The notes under the pieces were generated by a model. The model saw only the letters and a program-made list of their open reading frames with translations. It did not search any database and was not told where the DNA came from. A DNA stretch of 64,000 bases from Sceloporus undulatus. Lineage: Eukaryota; Chordata; Lepidosauria; Squamata; Phrynosomatidae. Below, in pieces: positions 1 through 13,800 of this stretch (its first letter is position 1; each line of letters starts with the position of its first letter). The stretch covers positions 115,188,115 to 115,252,114 of the forward strand of contig NC_056523.1 of the NCBI RefSeq assembly GCF_019175285.1, given 5' to 3'. The position numbers and the translations under genes are program-made.

Positions 1-129
1 ATTGCAATCTCTAAATTGAAATGGCAATCCATTGGGGTGTGTTGCTGTTACGTCCAACAGATGTGCTGTTTATTTTTTAAAAAACAACACATTTTTTACC
101 TGTCACATGTGTGACATCTAATAAAAAAA

Positions 130-690
130 CATATTTCGGCCTCTGAGGGAGAGAGTGAGCTGGCCCATTACCATCAGGGGCTAGCCTGAAGAAGGAGGCT
201 CCTCCTCCCTACTATCATCTTCGGCCTCTGAGGGAGAGAGTAGGCTGGCCCAGTTCCATCAGGGGCTAGCCTGAAGAAGGAGGCTCCTCCCTCCTAACTA
301 TCATCTTCGGCCTCTGAGGAGAGAGTAGGCTGGCCCAGTTCCATCAGGGGCTAGCCTGAAGAAGGAGGCTCCTCCCTCCCTAACGGTCATCTTTCGGCCT
401 CGAGGGAGAGAGAAGGCTGGCCCAGTACCATCAGGGGCTAGCCTGAGAAGAAGAGCCCTCCCTCCGGTCCATCTGCCTTGGTCCAGGCCCAGAGGGAGAG
501 AAGAATGCTGGACCTGATTCCCTCCCCCCTCACCATTCCCTTCTCCTTGGTGTCGTGTCTTTTAGATTGAAGCCTGTGGGCAGGAACTGTCTGTTATCCC
601 CTCTATTGTAAACCGCTCGGATTCCCAGTGATTGGGCGGTATATAATAAAACCTATATATATTATTATTATTATTATTATTATTAGGTAA
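130..690 (+). repeat. Retroelement 3' part with tandem array and (TTA)n tail
   Basis: A non-LTR retroelement tail ending GATTGGGCGGTATATAATAA and a TTA microsatellite. Minus-strand relatives lie at 44326-44640 and 53749-53945, sharing the GTGTCTTTTAGATTG and GGGCAGG(G)AACTGTC segments. Upstream of the tail an 85-bp unit is repeated about four to five times (about 135-520). An L2/CR1-type 3' end is likely. Confidence 0.7.
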
Positions 691-1742
691 TAAAAACATG
701 TGTGTATTCAGAATGTTGTGTCAAAATTTCAAAGCAATCAGTGAAGAACTTTCGGAGAGTTATTTTGACAAAACATACACTTTTATTTATATAGATTAAT
801 ATACCATATAATGGGTGATAATATTATGGTAGAGGTTTTCAGTATTCCAATGCTGAATTAAAATGTACCATATGTGGACAGTGCTAGCCAAATCCTTAAG
901 ACTGACTAATGAGACTACTCTATCCAAATAGGAAAATAATGTTTGTTTGTTGATTTTTTTGTTTTTTTTCCCTACTTCTCAGCTGGCAAAAACTAAGATA
1001 CATGTGCTTAAAGAATATATGGAACAAGAGTTAGCATGTCCCTTTATATAGGATAATATTTAATTTTGTTTGTACAAACCTTATTTTTAAATTTCATAAA
1101 CATGGAAAACAGTACAACTTTATATACTAAACATTTCATCTTGCTTCATAGTAAAATGAATTTTGGATTGGTAAAAATTAAGTATTACATACGTTAAAAT
1201 TTCAATTTTTCCCAGTTAAAAAAAAGGGGGGGGGGGGGAAAACCTCCTCCTCCACCCCCGCCATGCCATCTCAACTTTTCAGGGAATTTTACATCTCTCT
1301 ATATGCTCATGCTTTCCTTTGACACACAAGGTATCTTTTTTTCAAATTAGAGAGTCTGCTGTGGCACATTATAAATAGATATTTTCTTTAGAAAAAAATA
1401 ATAAAAGCTTTTCCCCGTAAGCAAAAGTAGTCAGTCCCTAATTACTTGTGCTTTCAACCATCACCAGGCAGTACATCCCTGCATCATGTGTTAAAGGTTA
1501 GTCAGAGACTGAGAAAGCATAAAAAGCAGAGTGGAAATATACAGGCAAGCATTTATGAGTAGAATTCAAACTCATCTAAGGAAGTGCTTGCAGTTTTACG
1601 AGTAACTGTAGACTTCTTAGTTCTGTCGATATATGTACAGACAAAAGATGGTAATGAAGATCTTATACACAACAAAGCCTATGGCCCTGCTAACATTTCA
1701 TCTCTTAAACTCACAGAAAGTCTGGAAGCGGGGATTACTTAC
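690..1742. other. DOCK2 intron 5, partial
   Basis: Bases 690-800 look like the tail of an unclassified repeat (ACTTTCGGAGAGTTAT then ATATAGAT). A G-run sits at about 1227-1240. Otherwise AT-rich sequence in which I recognise nothing. Confidence 0.4.
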
Positions 1743-1839
1743 CACATAGAGCTGTTTCCATATATTGCCCCATTCCCAAAGTGTACAGGTAACTTCTTGC
1801 ACCAAAGGAATCTCAGCAGGGATTACATTTTCTGCATTT
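1743..1839 (-). CDS. DOCK2: DOCK2 coding exon 5
   Basis: 97 bp with a TTGTATTCAG acceptor and a GTAAGT donor. It encodes [16 protein letters not shown] then [16 protein letters not shown], close to human NTENIIPAEIPLAQEV. It is in the region after SH3 that precedes the DHR-1 domain. Exon 6 was not found in 1-1742 and should lie outside. Confidence 0.96.
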
Positions 1840-2443
1840 CTGAATACAAGATAAATGTTGTCTTAATACCATGGTCATAACCAAATCAGGAACATGTAGT
1901 ACGAATCAAAGCAAATGTGGCCACTTAGACCAGAAAGGTCAATGATACAAGCCCAAGAAGTGCTAGGCACCTGCCTAGGCTTTAAGGATCACATTGCTTG
2001 AGCCTAAGCAGTCCTAAACAGATATCTCCAGAAACCAGGCCAGACTCCTCCATATCCTTGAACTTGTTAGTCCCTGTCTGTCAATGCTATGTAGCCAGAG
2101 AGGCCTGTCAAAGAGAAGCTGGAATGACAGAGGACTATACCTTATCTATTCCTCAATACAAGGACTATGAGTGGGAGTGTAAGCCTGGCTGTTTGACATC
2201 CAACCCTTAGAGCAGTAAGTTTCTGACTGAACTGTCCAATGTCCTGCTGCTCTGACAGGGATGTAATTTTTTCTTTATCTTGTTGTCACATATGACAATG
2301 GAAAATTGTAAAAGTTTTCTTTCCTACCAGCACCTCCCCATCTGAATTTATGAGAGGTTTTGGTCATTTTCAAGAAGTTTTCCCCTGCATTTTGGGATAT
2401 TTTTGTGTAAGTTTTATTTGTGGTAGAAAAACACTGGGCAGAA

Positions 2444-2486
<43 letters not shown>

Positions 2487-5400
2487 TTGCTCAAACAGGG
2501 GGAGATTCTGCTGTACTATTATTTAACTTCCCCCCCTCTTTTAACACACTTAAATTGCTTTTAATGTTATTGACAGTTTAATTATATTTCAGTAACAGCC
2601 TTTTGTTTGTTTTATCTATATTTTAGTCTGGTTCTGGTTCTGATGGCAATTGCAGGATATACATAAAGATAATTTAGCTAGCATGCTTCACAGCTGTTCA
2701 CAAACATCATGAATTTGTGTAATCTGTTTTTGAACCTATCTTATATAGTAACTATCACTTCATCTTGATGCAGTGGATTCCGTATTCCAAAAAAGACAAA
2801 AATGAAGAGTTTGGGTGTCCCAAGAATGTACAACATTGTAAAGGACTTATCTAATACATTACCTCTTCTTCTCCACAACAGTTTCTTTGATGTGGATAAA
2901 AGATTTGGGAAATATTCCCTGTTGGAAGAAAATAATGAATGGATCTTATACTTTACTAAGCATTTTCAATGATAAGCCAAAACAGACAGAACTAGATATA
3001 GGTAGAAATCACATTATTTTCAAGGTGGCAAAATTCTGTGTCCTACCTCTGGCCACTTAGAGCCAGCTGATCAAACTCCCTCAAAATTGCTAAAAGCAGC
3101 AGATTCCATTAGGTTACTTCAGACAAATGTTTTGTCATTGCTTCCATATATGTTGGATGTTTTGTTAGACACATGAGTTGTGCCTGTTCATTTTGTCTTG
3201 TCACTTAAAATGTCATCACTTTTTTTTCCACATACAGGACAACCAGTAATACAGTATATGCAGAAAATATCAAATTGTGAATAGAAGATAAATACATTTT
3301 ATAGTACAGGAATGGATCTCAGCCTGCTGGTCTTCCAGATGTTTTGAATGTCAGCTTCCAGTCAACATGGCCATTGGTTAAGAATTTGGGGAACTAAACA
3401 TCAAAACATCTAGAGGACCCAAGGTTGAGAACCATTGTCTACAGGGCTCAAAATGTCAGACATACACTGATAGATTGGTGAGACATGTTCAGCATCTGTT
3501 TACAAAAACAATCTTAAAAGAACCAGAAAGCATCTGTATAAATGGAGGACCTTTTTTTGCCTGGTGGACAGGTCTACAAAGGTGTTGTTTTAGCCATCAT
3601 CTCATGATGCACAACTATTGCCATGATGAACAATCAAACAAAAGAGCTGTTAAGCTTTTAAAGGTGACCATTTCATATGGGCATGACATCAACATAAGAG
3701 GACAAGGTTTGCTTTTAAAAACAATTTTTAAAGCACATTAAATTACATTTCAGATGTTTTATGGCATAGACTTGCAGCATAAGGTAACACACTATTTCTT
3801 CTTAACAGTAATGTTAAGCCTGGCAGAATTATAAGAGGTTATTTGCCTTTAGAAAACGTTGTACACTTGTGAATTTTTAAAACATAGTGTCAGAGAAATT
3901 GGACAATTATTTAACTTGTCATGTCTAATAGACAATGTCCAATACACAGCAGAAATTAGTCACATATTAAACTAGGTGTTACCCATATTGAGAGAAATGA
4001 GTTAGTCCAAAGGATTAAGAAGAGAACACTGGCCCTGATATGGCAATTTATAAATTGTCTGGGAAAACAAAATGCTGAAAACTGAACAAGGTGTATAACA
4101 TTAAAGCACATTCTGCAGTTAGTTGATTTTAATGTATTTTAACACAGTGGTTTTAATGGTTGCAGTTTTATTCAGGTAGTCATGTTTTTCCCTTAAAGGC
4201 TATAATCCAGCTATACAGAGAGATGGTCTATTATATTGTTGTTGTTAAAAGCTTAGATACAGAGCCCTAATCCTGGGACATTCCCATTGGAGAAAGGAAA
4301 GGAGGCCCTTTTCACCTTTCATTAAAGACTGCATTGTGTGACATCATCTCCAAGGACTTTAGATATGTTCAAAGGCACTATTTTTTACTTTTTTACTTTT
4401 CTGTATCAAACCACCACATATCATACTGCAACTTAATTTTGAATATCAACACAGTTTCAAAAGTAGTTTGCCATAAGGCAAGGGGTATTGCTGTTTGAGA
4501 AAGAGAAGCCTTGCAAAGCTCATTTGGAAACCTAGAATTACTTGGCTGCTGGCCAGAGGAATTCTTGTTAGTTCTTTACAGAAGTATTCGCATACCTATA
4601 TATCACATTGAAACATGTCTGCTCCAAACACATTTACTTCCACATTGAAATATTACCCATCAAGAATCAAGCTGTAGTCCTGTAGAAACTTACCAGGGAC
4701 TATGTCTAATTGAACTCAGTGGGGCTTATTAAATATTTTAAGTGTATAGGATTGTGCTGTAAGTGATTCACCTTGTCTGAATTAACAACCACACTCTTTT
4801 TTAAAAAAATGTCTAGGTACTAAATCATCAAACAGATTTTTTTAAAATGAGAATTTTTATTGGAAATTTAAAAAATGAACTCACCTCTATTCCTTTATGT
4901 CTTACAAGGTATCCCTTGTACCAATCTAAAATTCAAAGAAGAACCACATTTCTTTTTAATGCACAAAGTGTATCCATTTCTGTACCTGTTCTTTTTTAAA
5001 GGAAGCTTGAAATAAAATAATTGTATATCATTAGAAGGAACACTTGAGATTGTCTGATCTCAACATTGTAATGCTCGCCAAGACTTCAAACGATGACTCA
5101 ACCAGGTTTTCTTAACCACTGCAAAAGCCTATTCTTTTCCTTCATCTCAAAATAAGATCTTCAACAAACTATATATATTTGTGGGAAAATGCTGAAAAAT
5201 TCAGTCAACTACTTTCAAGACAGCTTGAAAGCTTAGACCTTATCTGCTGAATAAACAGATGATTAGGCTTTCAGATGTTAAGTAGTTGCAGTTTCTGACA
5301 CAGAATTATTTTCATCATTACCAGTGTAACACTTCCTTTAACTATGTGAAGATTTTCAGAACAGCGCTTAATGTGGGATAAGCACCAGTAAAACACTGCT

Positions 5401-8400
5401 AAATTGTTTAGGAAGTGCATGTGTGTGAAAAGCCTGGCGCACTTCCTAAACATCAGGGAATCGTTGGCTCCCCTCCATCCCTGAATCATTCAGGGAGCAG
5501 CAATTTCTTATGAACAGAAATATTGTGTTGTGTCCCTAAACAGATAAAAAGACAAGTACTCTTAAAAATTACTGTTCTTTGAACAATGAGTTTTTCAGGC
5601 CAACCTTGTCATTCCTGAGAAAGTACAAACAGAAAATTTCTAAATTTAGCAAACTTTGTGACTTCTTTGTGGATCTTATGAAGGATGCAAGATAGCTTCT
5701 AAATATATAGAAGACTGTAAGATGATATAGACTCCCTTCATGATTCTGTTGTGGTGGTGGTGCATCTTCAAGTCATTCTCGATTTATGGCAACACTAAGG
5801 CAAAATTATCATGCATTTTTGGAAAGATTTCAGAGAGAGTTTGTCTTTGCCTTCTTCTGAGGCTGAGAGAATGTGACTTGCCCAAGGTCACCCCGTGGAT
5901 TTCCATGGCTGAGCAGGGACTTGAACCCCAGTCTTCAGAGTGGTAGTCCAACGCTCAAACCACTATACCATGCTGGTTTTCTACACCCACACATACTATT
6001 GACCCAGTTTAAATAACTGGTCTCCTGGTACATAAACAACCTTGAATTTTCATGGCTTCCTCTCTTTCTATATTCTGTTGGTAACGTCTCAGGAATGACA
6101 ACTCTCCTTATGGTTTTGTTTTGAGGTGATTTTTTAAAAAAACACATTTGTTCCTAAAGGCCTTTAAACTCAAGAGATCTGTGATTTGTTTCATCATTTG
6201 GTTTGGTTAGAGGACAAGCCATGATCTGAAACAATAGTCCAGCACTAATAAACGATAATTTATTATTACCTGTATGAGCCTCAAGTTTGTGCAGTTACAA
6301 GGAGGCAATTTGAAGCTTATTATTCCAGTTTCTATTAACCACAGTTTAGTATTAAGTTCAAACCATATACTGTGGTTAATATTAACTATGATTTATGGAA
6401 ACAAGCCAGCTCCAGTTTGAAGTTGTCTTGTTTTGGATTCAGCCCCACAATATGTTTCAGAGCTTACCACTAACCACTGACATTTAGTTATGGCAGAACA
6501 AAAATAGAAATGCTTCTCTTTAAAAAAAAAAGCATGTGGAAAATGCTCCATGTCTTAAAGAGTTACATTCCCATTATGCTTCTGGAAGCACAATGCTTTA
6601 AACAAGGAACACAGTCCCTGTATACCTTGTGTTACAGTAAGAATATGAGTGTTTTTATCACCAGCATGTTGCTGAACTCAACAGGGGCAAAAACACTTGT
6701 AGGGGTCACATGCAGGGCAGATATTGCCCATCTTTTACACAATGATCATGACTAGTAGCCATTGAAAGCCTTATACCCATAACAATTTCTCAGATTCCTT
6801 CCTTAGAACCATCCAAGCTATTGTGGCCAATCACTATACTGTATCTTGTTTTAACAAATCCCATAGTTTATGCACTGCATAAAGTACTGCACCATTTCTG
6901 CAATCCAAAATCCTACATCATTAATCTCTATTAGAAGAACCAAAACTTCGATATTAGGAGATCAGAAGAAAATACTCTCCCTATTGGATTTTTGTCACAC
7001 CTTTTGTCATCCCCCCCCCTCTCTCACACACACACACACAAACTCTCCTGTGTTTCTTACAAACAGTTTGTGAATGTTGTGGCAATTCAGACTAATCTGG
7101 GGGTGGGGCAGGTAGGTCACAACATTATGTCTCCTTTAGCTGATTTTTCCTGATGTGAATGAGGCTTCCAGAAGGTACAGCAGCATCCTTTTCAGAGGCT
7201 TGTTTTGCCCCAAGGGCCTGTCAGACTGGACTATAGACTACCAATAGGAGCCAGAATGGCTTTGACAGCCATTTCCTAGAGGGAAAAGCCACCTGAGTCT
7301 AAGCATAGCTTCACTGACAGCAGCCAGGACACAGCAGGCTTGCAGAAAGTCTACTGCACAACCACGTTATGGCACAGCCAAATATTCTTTGCTGTCAAAC
7401 AAAGCTAAAGCATTTAGCTATTATGAGTATTAACTCTTGTGTCTTCTGGTGTATCTTCAAGTCATTTCTGGCATATGGTGACCCTTAGGCAAACCTATCA
7501 TGGGTTTCAGAGGGGGCTCACCTATGTCTTCCTCTAATGCTGAGAGTGTGTGACTTGCCCAAGGTCACCTACTGGGTTTCCATGCTCAAACAGGGATCCA
7601 AAGCTTGTTCTCCAGAGTTGTAGTCCAGTGCTCAAACCACTACACCAAGACTGAGACTGGCTCTCAGTCTTCTGTCTAGGCACAGGTTAAGCTGGGAATA
7701 GCCATCTTTTTCTGCCTTAATGTTACTGCAATGTTAATGTGTTAGGTAATTATCTGTAGGGTGACAATAATATATACGATCAGATTGTACAGTTGCAATT
7801 AAATATTTTAAAAATCTGCTGTGTAACTAAGTGCAGTATCGGATCTCAAAGCCATTGCTGCTCGTAAGCAGTTCAGTGTAGATGGAAGTCTTGCAGAATG
7901 CCACCACCCTCTCCTTGGTCCTTGCTTGGAACCTGGAAACTCGTATGCAAAAGAGGTAACATACTCAGAAACAGGAACCAAAGTGTATTTCAGTTTCTGA
8001 TGATGCTTGTTGAGAAATGGAAGCGAAGGTAATTCTGGACAATACAATGGCAGAGCATTCTGAGGTTGTCAAGGTATGCTTGTATGAGCCACAGGACACA
8101 CATGCACATTTTTTAAAAAAAATGCAGCCATAATGGGGGCCATGGACTGTCAGTTTATGGTCACTGTGATAACTAAACATTTTGTTGGAAAACTATGAGT
8201 GCTTGAAAACCTAACATATAGTTCAAGAGAGACCTCTTCTGGCTAAAAATAGGTACAGCAAATTGTTTTGTTTTGGAGTTCTGAAGTCTACATTGATCTC
8301 ATCCACAACAGCAGTCCTATAGATCATCTTTTCTGTTTACATCTTTATTTACCTTAATTTATTTTGTCATTTATTTTTGCACAGGTGTTAATATCAGAGG

Positions 8401-10670
8401 CTCTTGGAACTCTGTAATTCATGAAGTTGCCAGAAGTTCCATCCAACATGATGGCATGTTAGAACAAACATTTATTTTCCAGGATTTTCAGTTTAGCCTT
8501 GTTGGTGTCCATTTTTGTCCCCAACTATCACATTTTTGTTTGAAATGAAACAATCATCACTGTTTTAAGATTTATATGTATCTTACAGAGAGCAACAGTG
8601 GTAGGGCTAAAGTCTCCTCATATCATATCCACTATCCAAACTTTAGTTTGATATTCCTGGGATCACACCACTTCTTCTGTCCACCTCCTGTTTGTTCTTT
8701 CATTACTTGAAGAGTAAAACTAACTAGGGCTGCTGCCACACTGCAGAATTAATGTAGTTTGACACCATTTTAACCATCATGGCTCCATTCTATGGAATCC
8801 TGGGATTTATGGTTTATTGTGGCACCGAGCTCTCTGAGAGAGAAGGATAAATGTGTGGCCAAACTACAAATCCCAGAATTCCATAGCACTAAGCCATGAC
8901 AGGTAAAGCTGTGTCAAACTACATTAATTCTTCAGTGCAGATGCAGCCTTAGTCCTCTTTCTCCCCCTTTGCAACCCTTAAGAAAGAACAGCATCTTCAA
9001 AAGAGAAGCTAAAATCTTCTTTCGGAAAATTAAAAAAAGGAAGATTTTAACATGATCACATGTTTTCCTTTGAGTTCACTGCTCCTCCCGCCCAATGTTG
9101 CTTTTCAAAGAGAGACAGAAAAGGGGAAAGATCACGTTCCTAGTTTCTCTCCTCTCCCTTTGTAGGAAGTGATAGATGGGGACATCACCGCTTCCATGGC
9201 AACTGTTTATTTATTATCATCCTTCTAAGTCAGAGTGACATGCAGCATACCAATAAACAATAATAAAATGGAAAACAAAAACATTAATAAATCAGATTGT
9301 TAAAACACATTGAGCCAAAAAGCTATCTACCCTTTTTCTTTCCCCTGCAGCCTCCTGTTGTTGTTGTTAACTGCCCTTGAGTCGATCCTGGCAACCCTAT
9401 GGATGAGACATCTCCAAGACCCCCTGTCTTCCACTGCTCTGCTTAATTCCTGGAACCCCATAAAACCTATGATCTCCTTAATAGAGTCCATCCATCTGGC
9501 ATGGGGCCTTCCTCTCTTCCTACTTCCCTCCACCCTTCCCAGCATTATTGTCTTTTCCAATGAGTTCTTCCTTCTCATGATATGTCCGAAGTATGACAGC
9601 CTCAGTTTGGTCATCTTGGCTTCCAGGGAGGTTTCCGGCTTGATCTGCTTTAGGAACCAAGTGTGACCTTTTGGCTATCCATGAGATCCTCAGGACTCTT
9701 CTCTAGCACCACATCTCAAATGAATGGATTTTCTTCTTATCTTCTTTCTTAACTGTCCAGCTCTCACATCCATACAGGGTAATAGGCAATACAATGGCTT
9801 GTATTATTCTAAATCTAGTGCTCAGTTATATATCTTTGCATTTTAGAATCTTTTCTAGTTCTTTCATAGCCACCTTCCCCACTCTCTGATTTCCTGACTG
9901 CTGTCCCCATTTCTATCAATGCTTGATCCCAGGTATGGGAATTCCTTTACTATTTCTATTTCTTCATTGTCTAGGTCAGTGATGGCGAACCTATGGCACG
10001 CGTGCCAGAGGTGGCACTCAGAGCCCTCTCTGTGGGCACATGTGCCGTCGTGCCAGCACAGAGTTTGCCAGAGTTTGTTACTAGAAAGCCAGAGGGACAC
10101 GGCACTTTGCAATAAATAAGTGGGTTCTGGGTTGCAGTTTGGGCACTTGGTCTCTAAAAGGTTCACCATCACTGGTCTAGGTTGAACTTGTGAAGGTCCT
10201 TAGTGGTCATTATTTTGGTTTTCTTTATGTTCAGCATTAACCCTGCCTTTGCACTTTCTTTTTTGATCTTCCTTAGTATGCATTCCAGGTCTCTGAGGTT
10301 TTCTGCTAGTACTGTACTATGGTGGCATCTCCATATCTTAGATTGTTGATATTCCTTCCTCCTATTTTCTATTTTATTTCAGGGGGTTTCTCCAATCCTC
10401 TGGAGCAGAAGGTAATACAAGGGAAAGGGGAGCGCCATCAGTTCCTATGGTCTCACTGATGGGATAGAATTTTTTTGGTGGAAAAACAGCACTGGATTTC
10501 ACTCCTTCACTATCCCTGAGATGGGTAGTCACTGAGGAGGATTCTGTTTGTTTTTGTTTTTAGCATATTTGTATATTATTTCAGTATTTTAGTGTGGTAT
10601 TTTATCAATCACTTCTTATTGTATATGTTCTGATGTACTGCCCTTTGGTGGAAAGGGTGTTATAAATAAA

Positions 10671-10704
<34 letters not shown>

Positions 10705-10804
10705 NNNNNNNNNNNNNNNNNNNNNNNNNNNNNNNNNNNNNNNNNNNNNNNNNNNNNNNNNNNNNNNNNNNNNNNNNNNNNNNNNNNNNNNNNNNNNNNN
10801 NNNN

Positions 10805-10838
<34 letters not shown>

Positions 10839-13800
10839 TCCTCTTTAAACAGCGTTGAGACTAAGCATAATTGCAGATTTAAAATCTCAAGAAAACCACT
10901 GGAGGAGGTATTCCACCACAAGACTCACTGGAAACTTAGCGGATACAAGTTACAGCACAGAGTGCCTCTTATGAAACTGCCCAGGGACGCATCTACCGAT
11001 GCGTCATCCTAACAAAACAGAGGCCTTGTGGGAGATTGGTTCCCATGTCTAGGAGTGTTGTATTGTGACTTCAAAACGTTTCTGACTTATGGTGACCCTT
11101 AGGCAGACCTATCATGGAGTTTTCTGGGGCTGAGAGGGTGTGACTCACCTAGCAGGTTTTCATGGCTAAGTAAAGAATCAAACCCCAATTCTCCAGAGTC
11201 CTAATCTTACAGTCAAACCAATAAGCCATGCTGGCTCTATCTATGAAGATGATCACACGAGAACTTACTGTGACTGAATTGCAGGAGAATCATTAAGGCA
11301 GCGCACATGTGTGTAACCCTAGAACAATTCCCCAGTGTGAGGGAATTGTGAGCTCCCTCTAGGGCCGTGGAATCATTATTAGAGAGTGACTTTTCTATTG
11401 AAGATTTTCATACCTGACTCCATTGCTGGTCAAATGTGGCTCAAACGTCCCTAAAAGGTGGAGAAAGCATGTTTGTCTTGAAGCCAGGTGCACTTCCTCT
11501 ATCTTCAGGGAAATGTCGCTCCCTCCTTAGCGTCCCTGAATCATTCTTAGGGAGCTGATTTCCTATGAACGCAATGTTTGCATTCATAGGAAATCCGCTG
11601 CCCTTGCAACAATTCAGGGATGCTACAGGGAGCGTCGATTTCCTGATGACTGAGGAGGAGTGCCTGGCGTTCAGACACATGTGCTTCCTCCACATTTCAG
11701 GGATGTTTGAGCCTCATTTGACCAGCGAGCCAGGTATAAAAATCTTCATTAGCTCAACATTTCCATGAATAGGAAAGTTACTCTCTAATAATGATTCCAG
11801 GACACTAGAAGGAGCTCACAATTCCCTAACGCTGGGGAATCATTTTAGGGTTCCACACATGTGCGCTGCCTTAATGACTCCCCCATGATTCTGTCACAGT
11901 AAGTCTTCATGTGATCATCTTAAATGTCTATTTATTTACTTTATTTTATTTATTTATTCTATTTATATGCTGCTTTTCTCCCAGGACGGGACTCAAGGCA
12001 GCTTCCACAACAACAAATTAAAAACATTTACAAAAAGTTTAAAACACATTTAAAAACACCCCATTCCTATCTTATTTGGATAGGTGTAAACTATCTAAAT
12101 TGCAATGGCTCTGAATGATCAGGTTTGCAGTTTGGGGATACACCTGGATTTATTCTGGTCACTGGAGCCCCAAATGGCTTTAGTGACCTGGAATGCCTTT
12201 TATCAGGTTTGGCTGGTACACCTGTTTCAGCCATTGTTGGAAAGAGATAGCTAGGAATTGGTAACTTCAAGGCTAGACTATTATGATACACATCATGTGC
12301 CCTTAACACTGGAACAGAATGATTCAGCTAGGCCTTTGAATGGGGCAACCTATCAACAGTAGGTAACATCTCTGCTTGAAGAAGTGTATTGAGGATGTGC
12401 ATTGACTACCAGGCCAGCTTAAGCTTTTGTTGTTACTTTATAAAGTCCTCCAGAATTTGGGACCCGGTTACCTTCTCCCTTGTAGACCCAACTGGCCTTT
12501 GAGTTCATTTACCCTACTGGTAGTGTCACCTGCTCTTAACATCTGCTCAGCGGTTGCTCAAAAGAGGGCATTTAGTGTGATGGCATTTATTATACCAGAT
12601 GTTTTTTTTCTAAATATTTAACATGTTGCTAAGCAATTCTTAGTTTAGATGCTTATTGAAAACACATTCATTATGCAATCCTCTCTGGTTAGTCCAAGCA
12701 AGCATCTATTTCGTGGGTCACACAAAGAGCATATGTTTATTTGTGTGTGTAGTCTGTTTTATTAATGTACATCACTTTGTAATTTTTGTATTTAAGCAAT
12801 AAAGAAATATTTATAAATAAATGCATATATATATGACTATTTTGTAAGAGTGATATCTCAGTTTGATATCAATGAATGAGAGCTTATTGATTCACCACAA
12901 GTATATTCTGAGAAGAACAAGATTCCTTCTAAAGAGCAAACATTATGAGTCTATACTGAAATAAAAATGTCATGTGGATGCATTCTCCCAATAAATCTTT
13001 CCTTCTATTGCACTCTTAACTGAAAAAGATGATCACAGCAGCCATATTTCCAAACCAGTAACAAAGCAGTCATTTCCACATAAATTTCTTACCTTCACAG
13101 TCTTCCAGTATATGGACTACATCACCAATATGGAGAGATAACTGTGGCACTCTTGCAGCTCTGAAATTGTATATTGCTATGAAAATACAAAATAATTCAG
13201 ATTAAGATTTGAAAATAAATACTACATTCAGACATAACAATGAAACAAAAGCTTTCTTCAACAGGAAAAAACTGAGCAATCATCATGCATGTTCTCACTC
13301 CCCTTGCCTCTCCTCCTGTTGGATAGTCACAAGCAGAAGCACTAAAATTTTGTTTCCATTGTCAGCTGTCCACAGATTCTCATTTCATCCAAAGCACCAG
13401 TTGTGACTACTTCTAACTACATTCAGGGAAATAAACCAGAATTGTAAACCATGGTTTGAAATGAGCGTGGCTCCCTAAACCATAATTTAGTTTATTTGCA
13501 TGCAGACAAGCTTCTCCTCGGCTTGTCACAGCCTTGCTGAAGAGAGTAAAGAGAAGTGCATGGGTCCATGCAGGTCATGGAGATAATACTAGACTGCAGT
13601 TTAATCTTATGTGTGAACCAGATCACTGAGGAGTACAGAGATGAATCACCATTATAAAGTTAACGGGGGGAAATGACATAAATAGTAACTAAACCTAACC
13701 ATGCCAGCATACATCTGATGTCAAAATACGTGTCAAGAACATGAGGGGAGGGAACCAAGGCTGCATGCAGAGATTTGATTCCCTTAAAATGTCAACCATA

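Noticed and set aside
135-520. CRISPR-like spaced repeats
   Set aside because: Units are contiguous 85-bp tandem copies without spacers, in a vertebrate retroelement.
1584-1880. Plus-strand 98-codon open frame
   Set aside because: It is the antisense shadow of DOCK2 exon 5, which has proper splice sites on the minus strand.
5742-5985. A tRNA gene, from A and B boxes
   Set aside because: The boxes belong to a SINE head; no complete cloverleaf and a SINE body follows.
10700-10921. Methionine-run frame on the minus strand
   Set aside because: It translates the CAT microsatellite and N gap.
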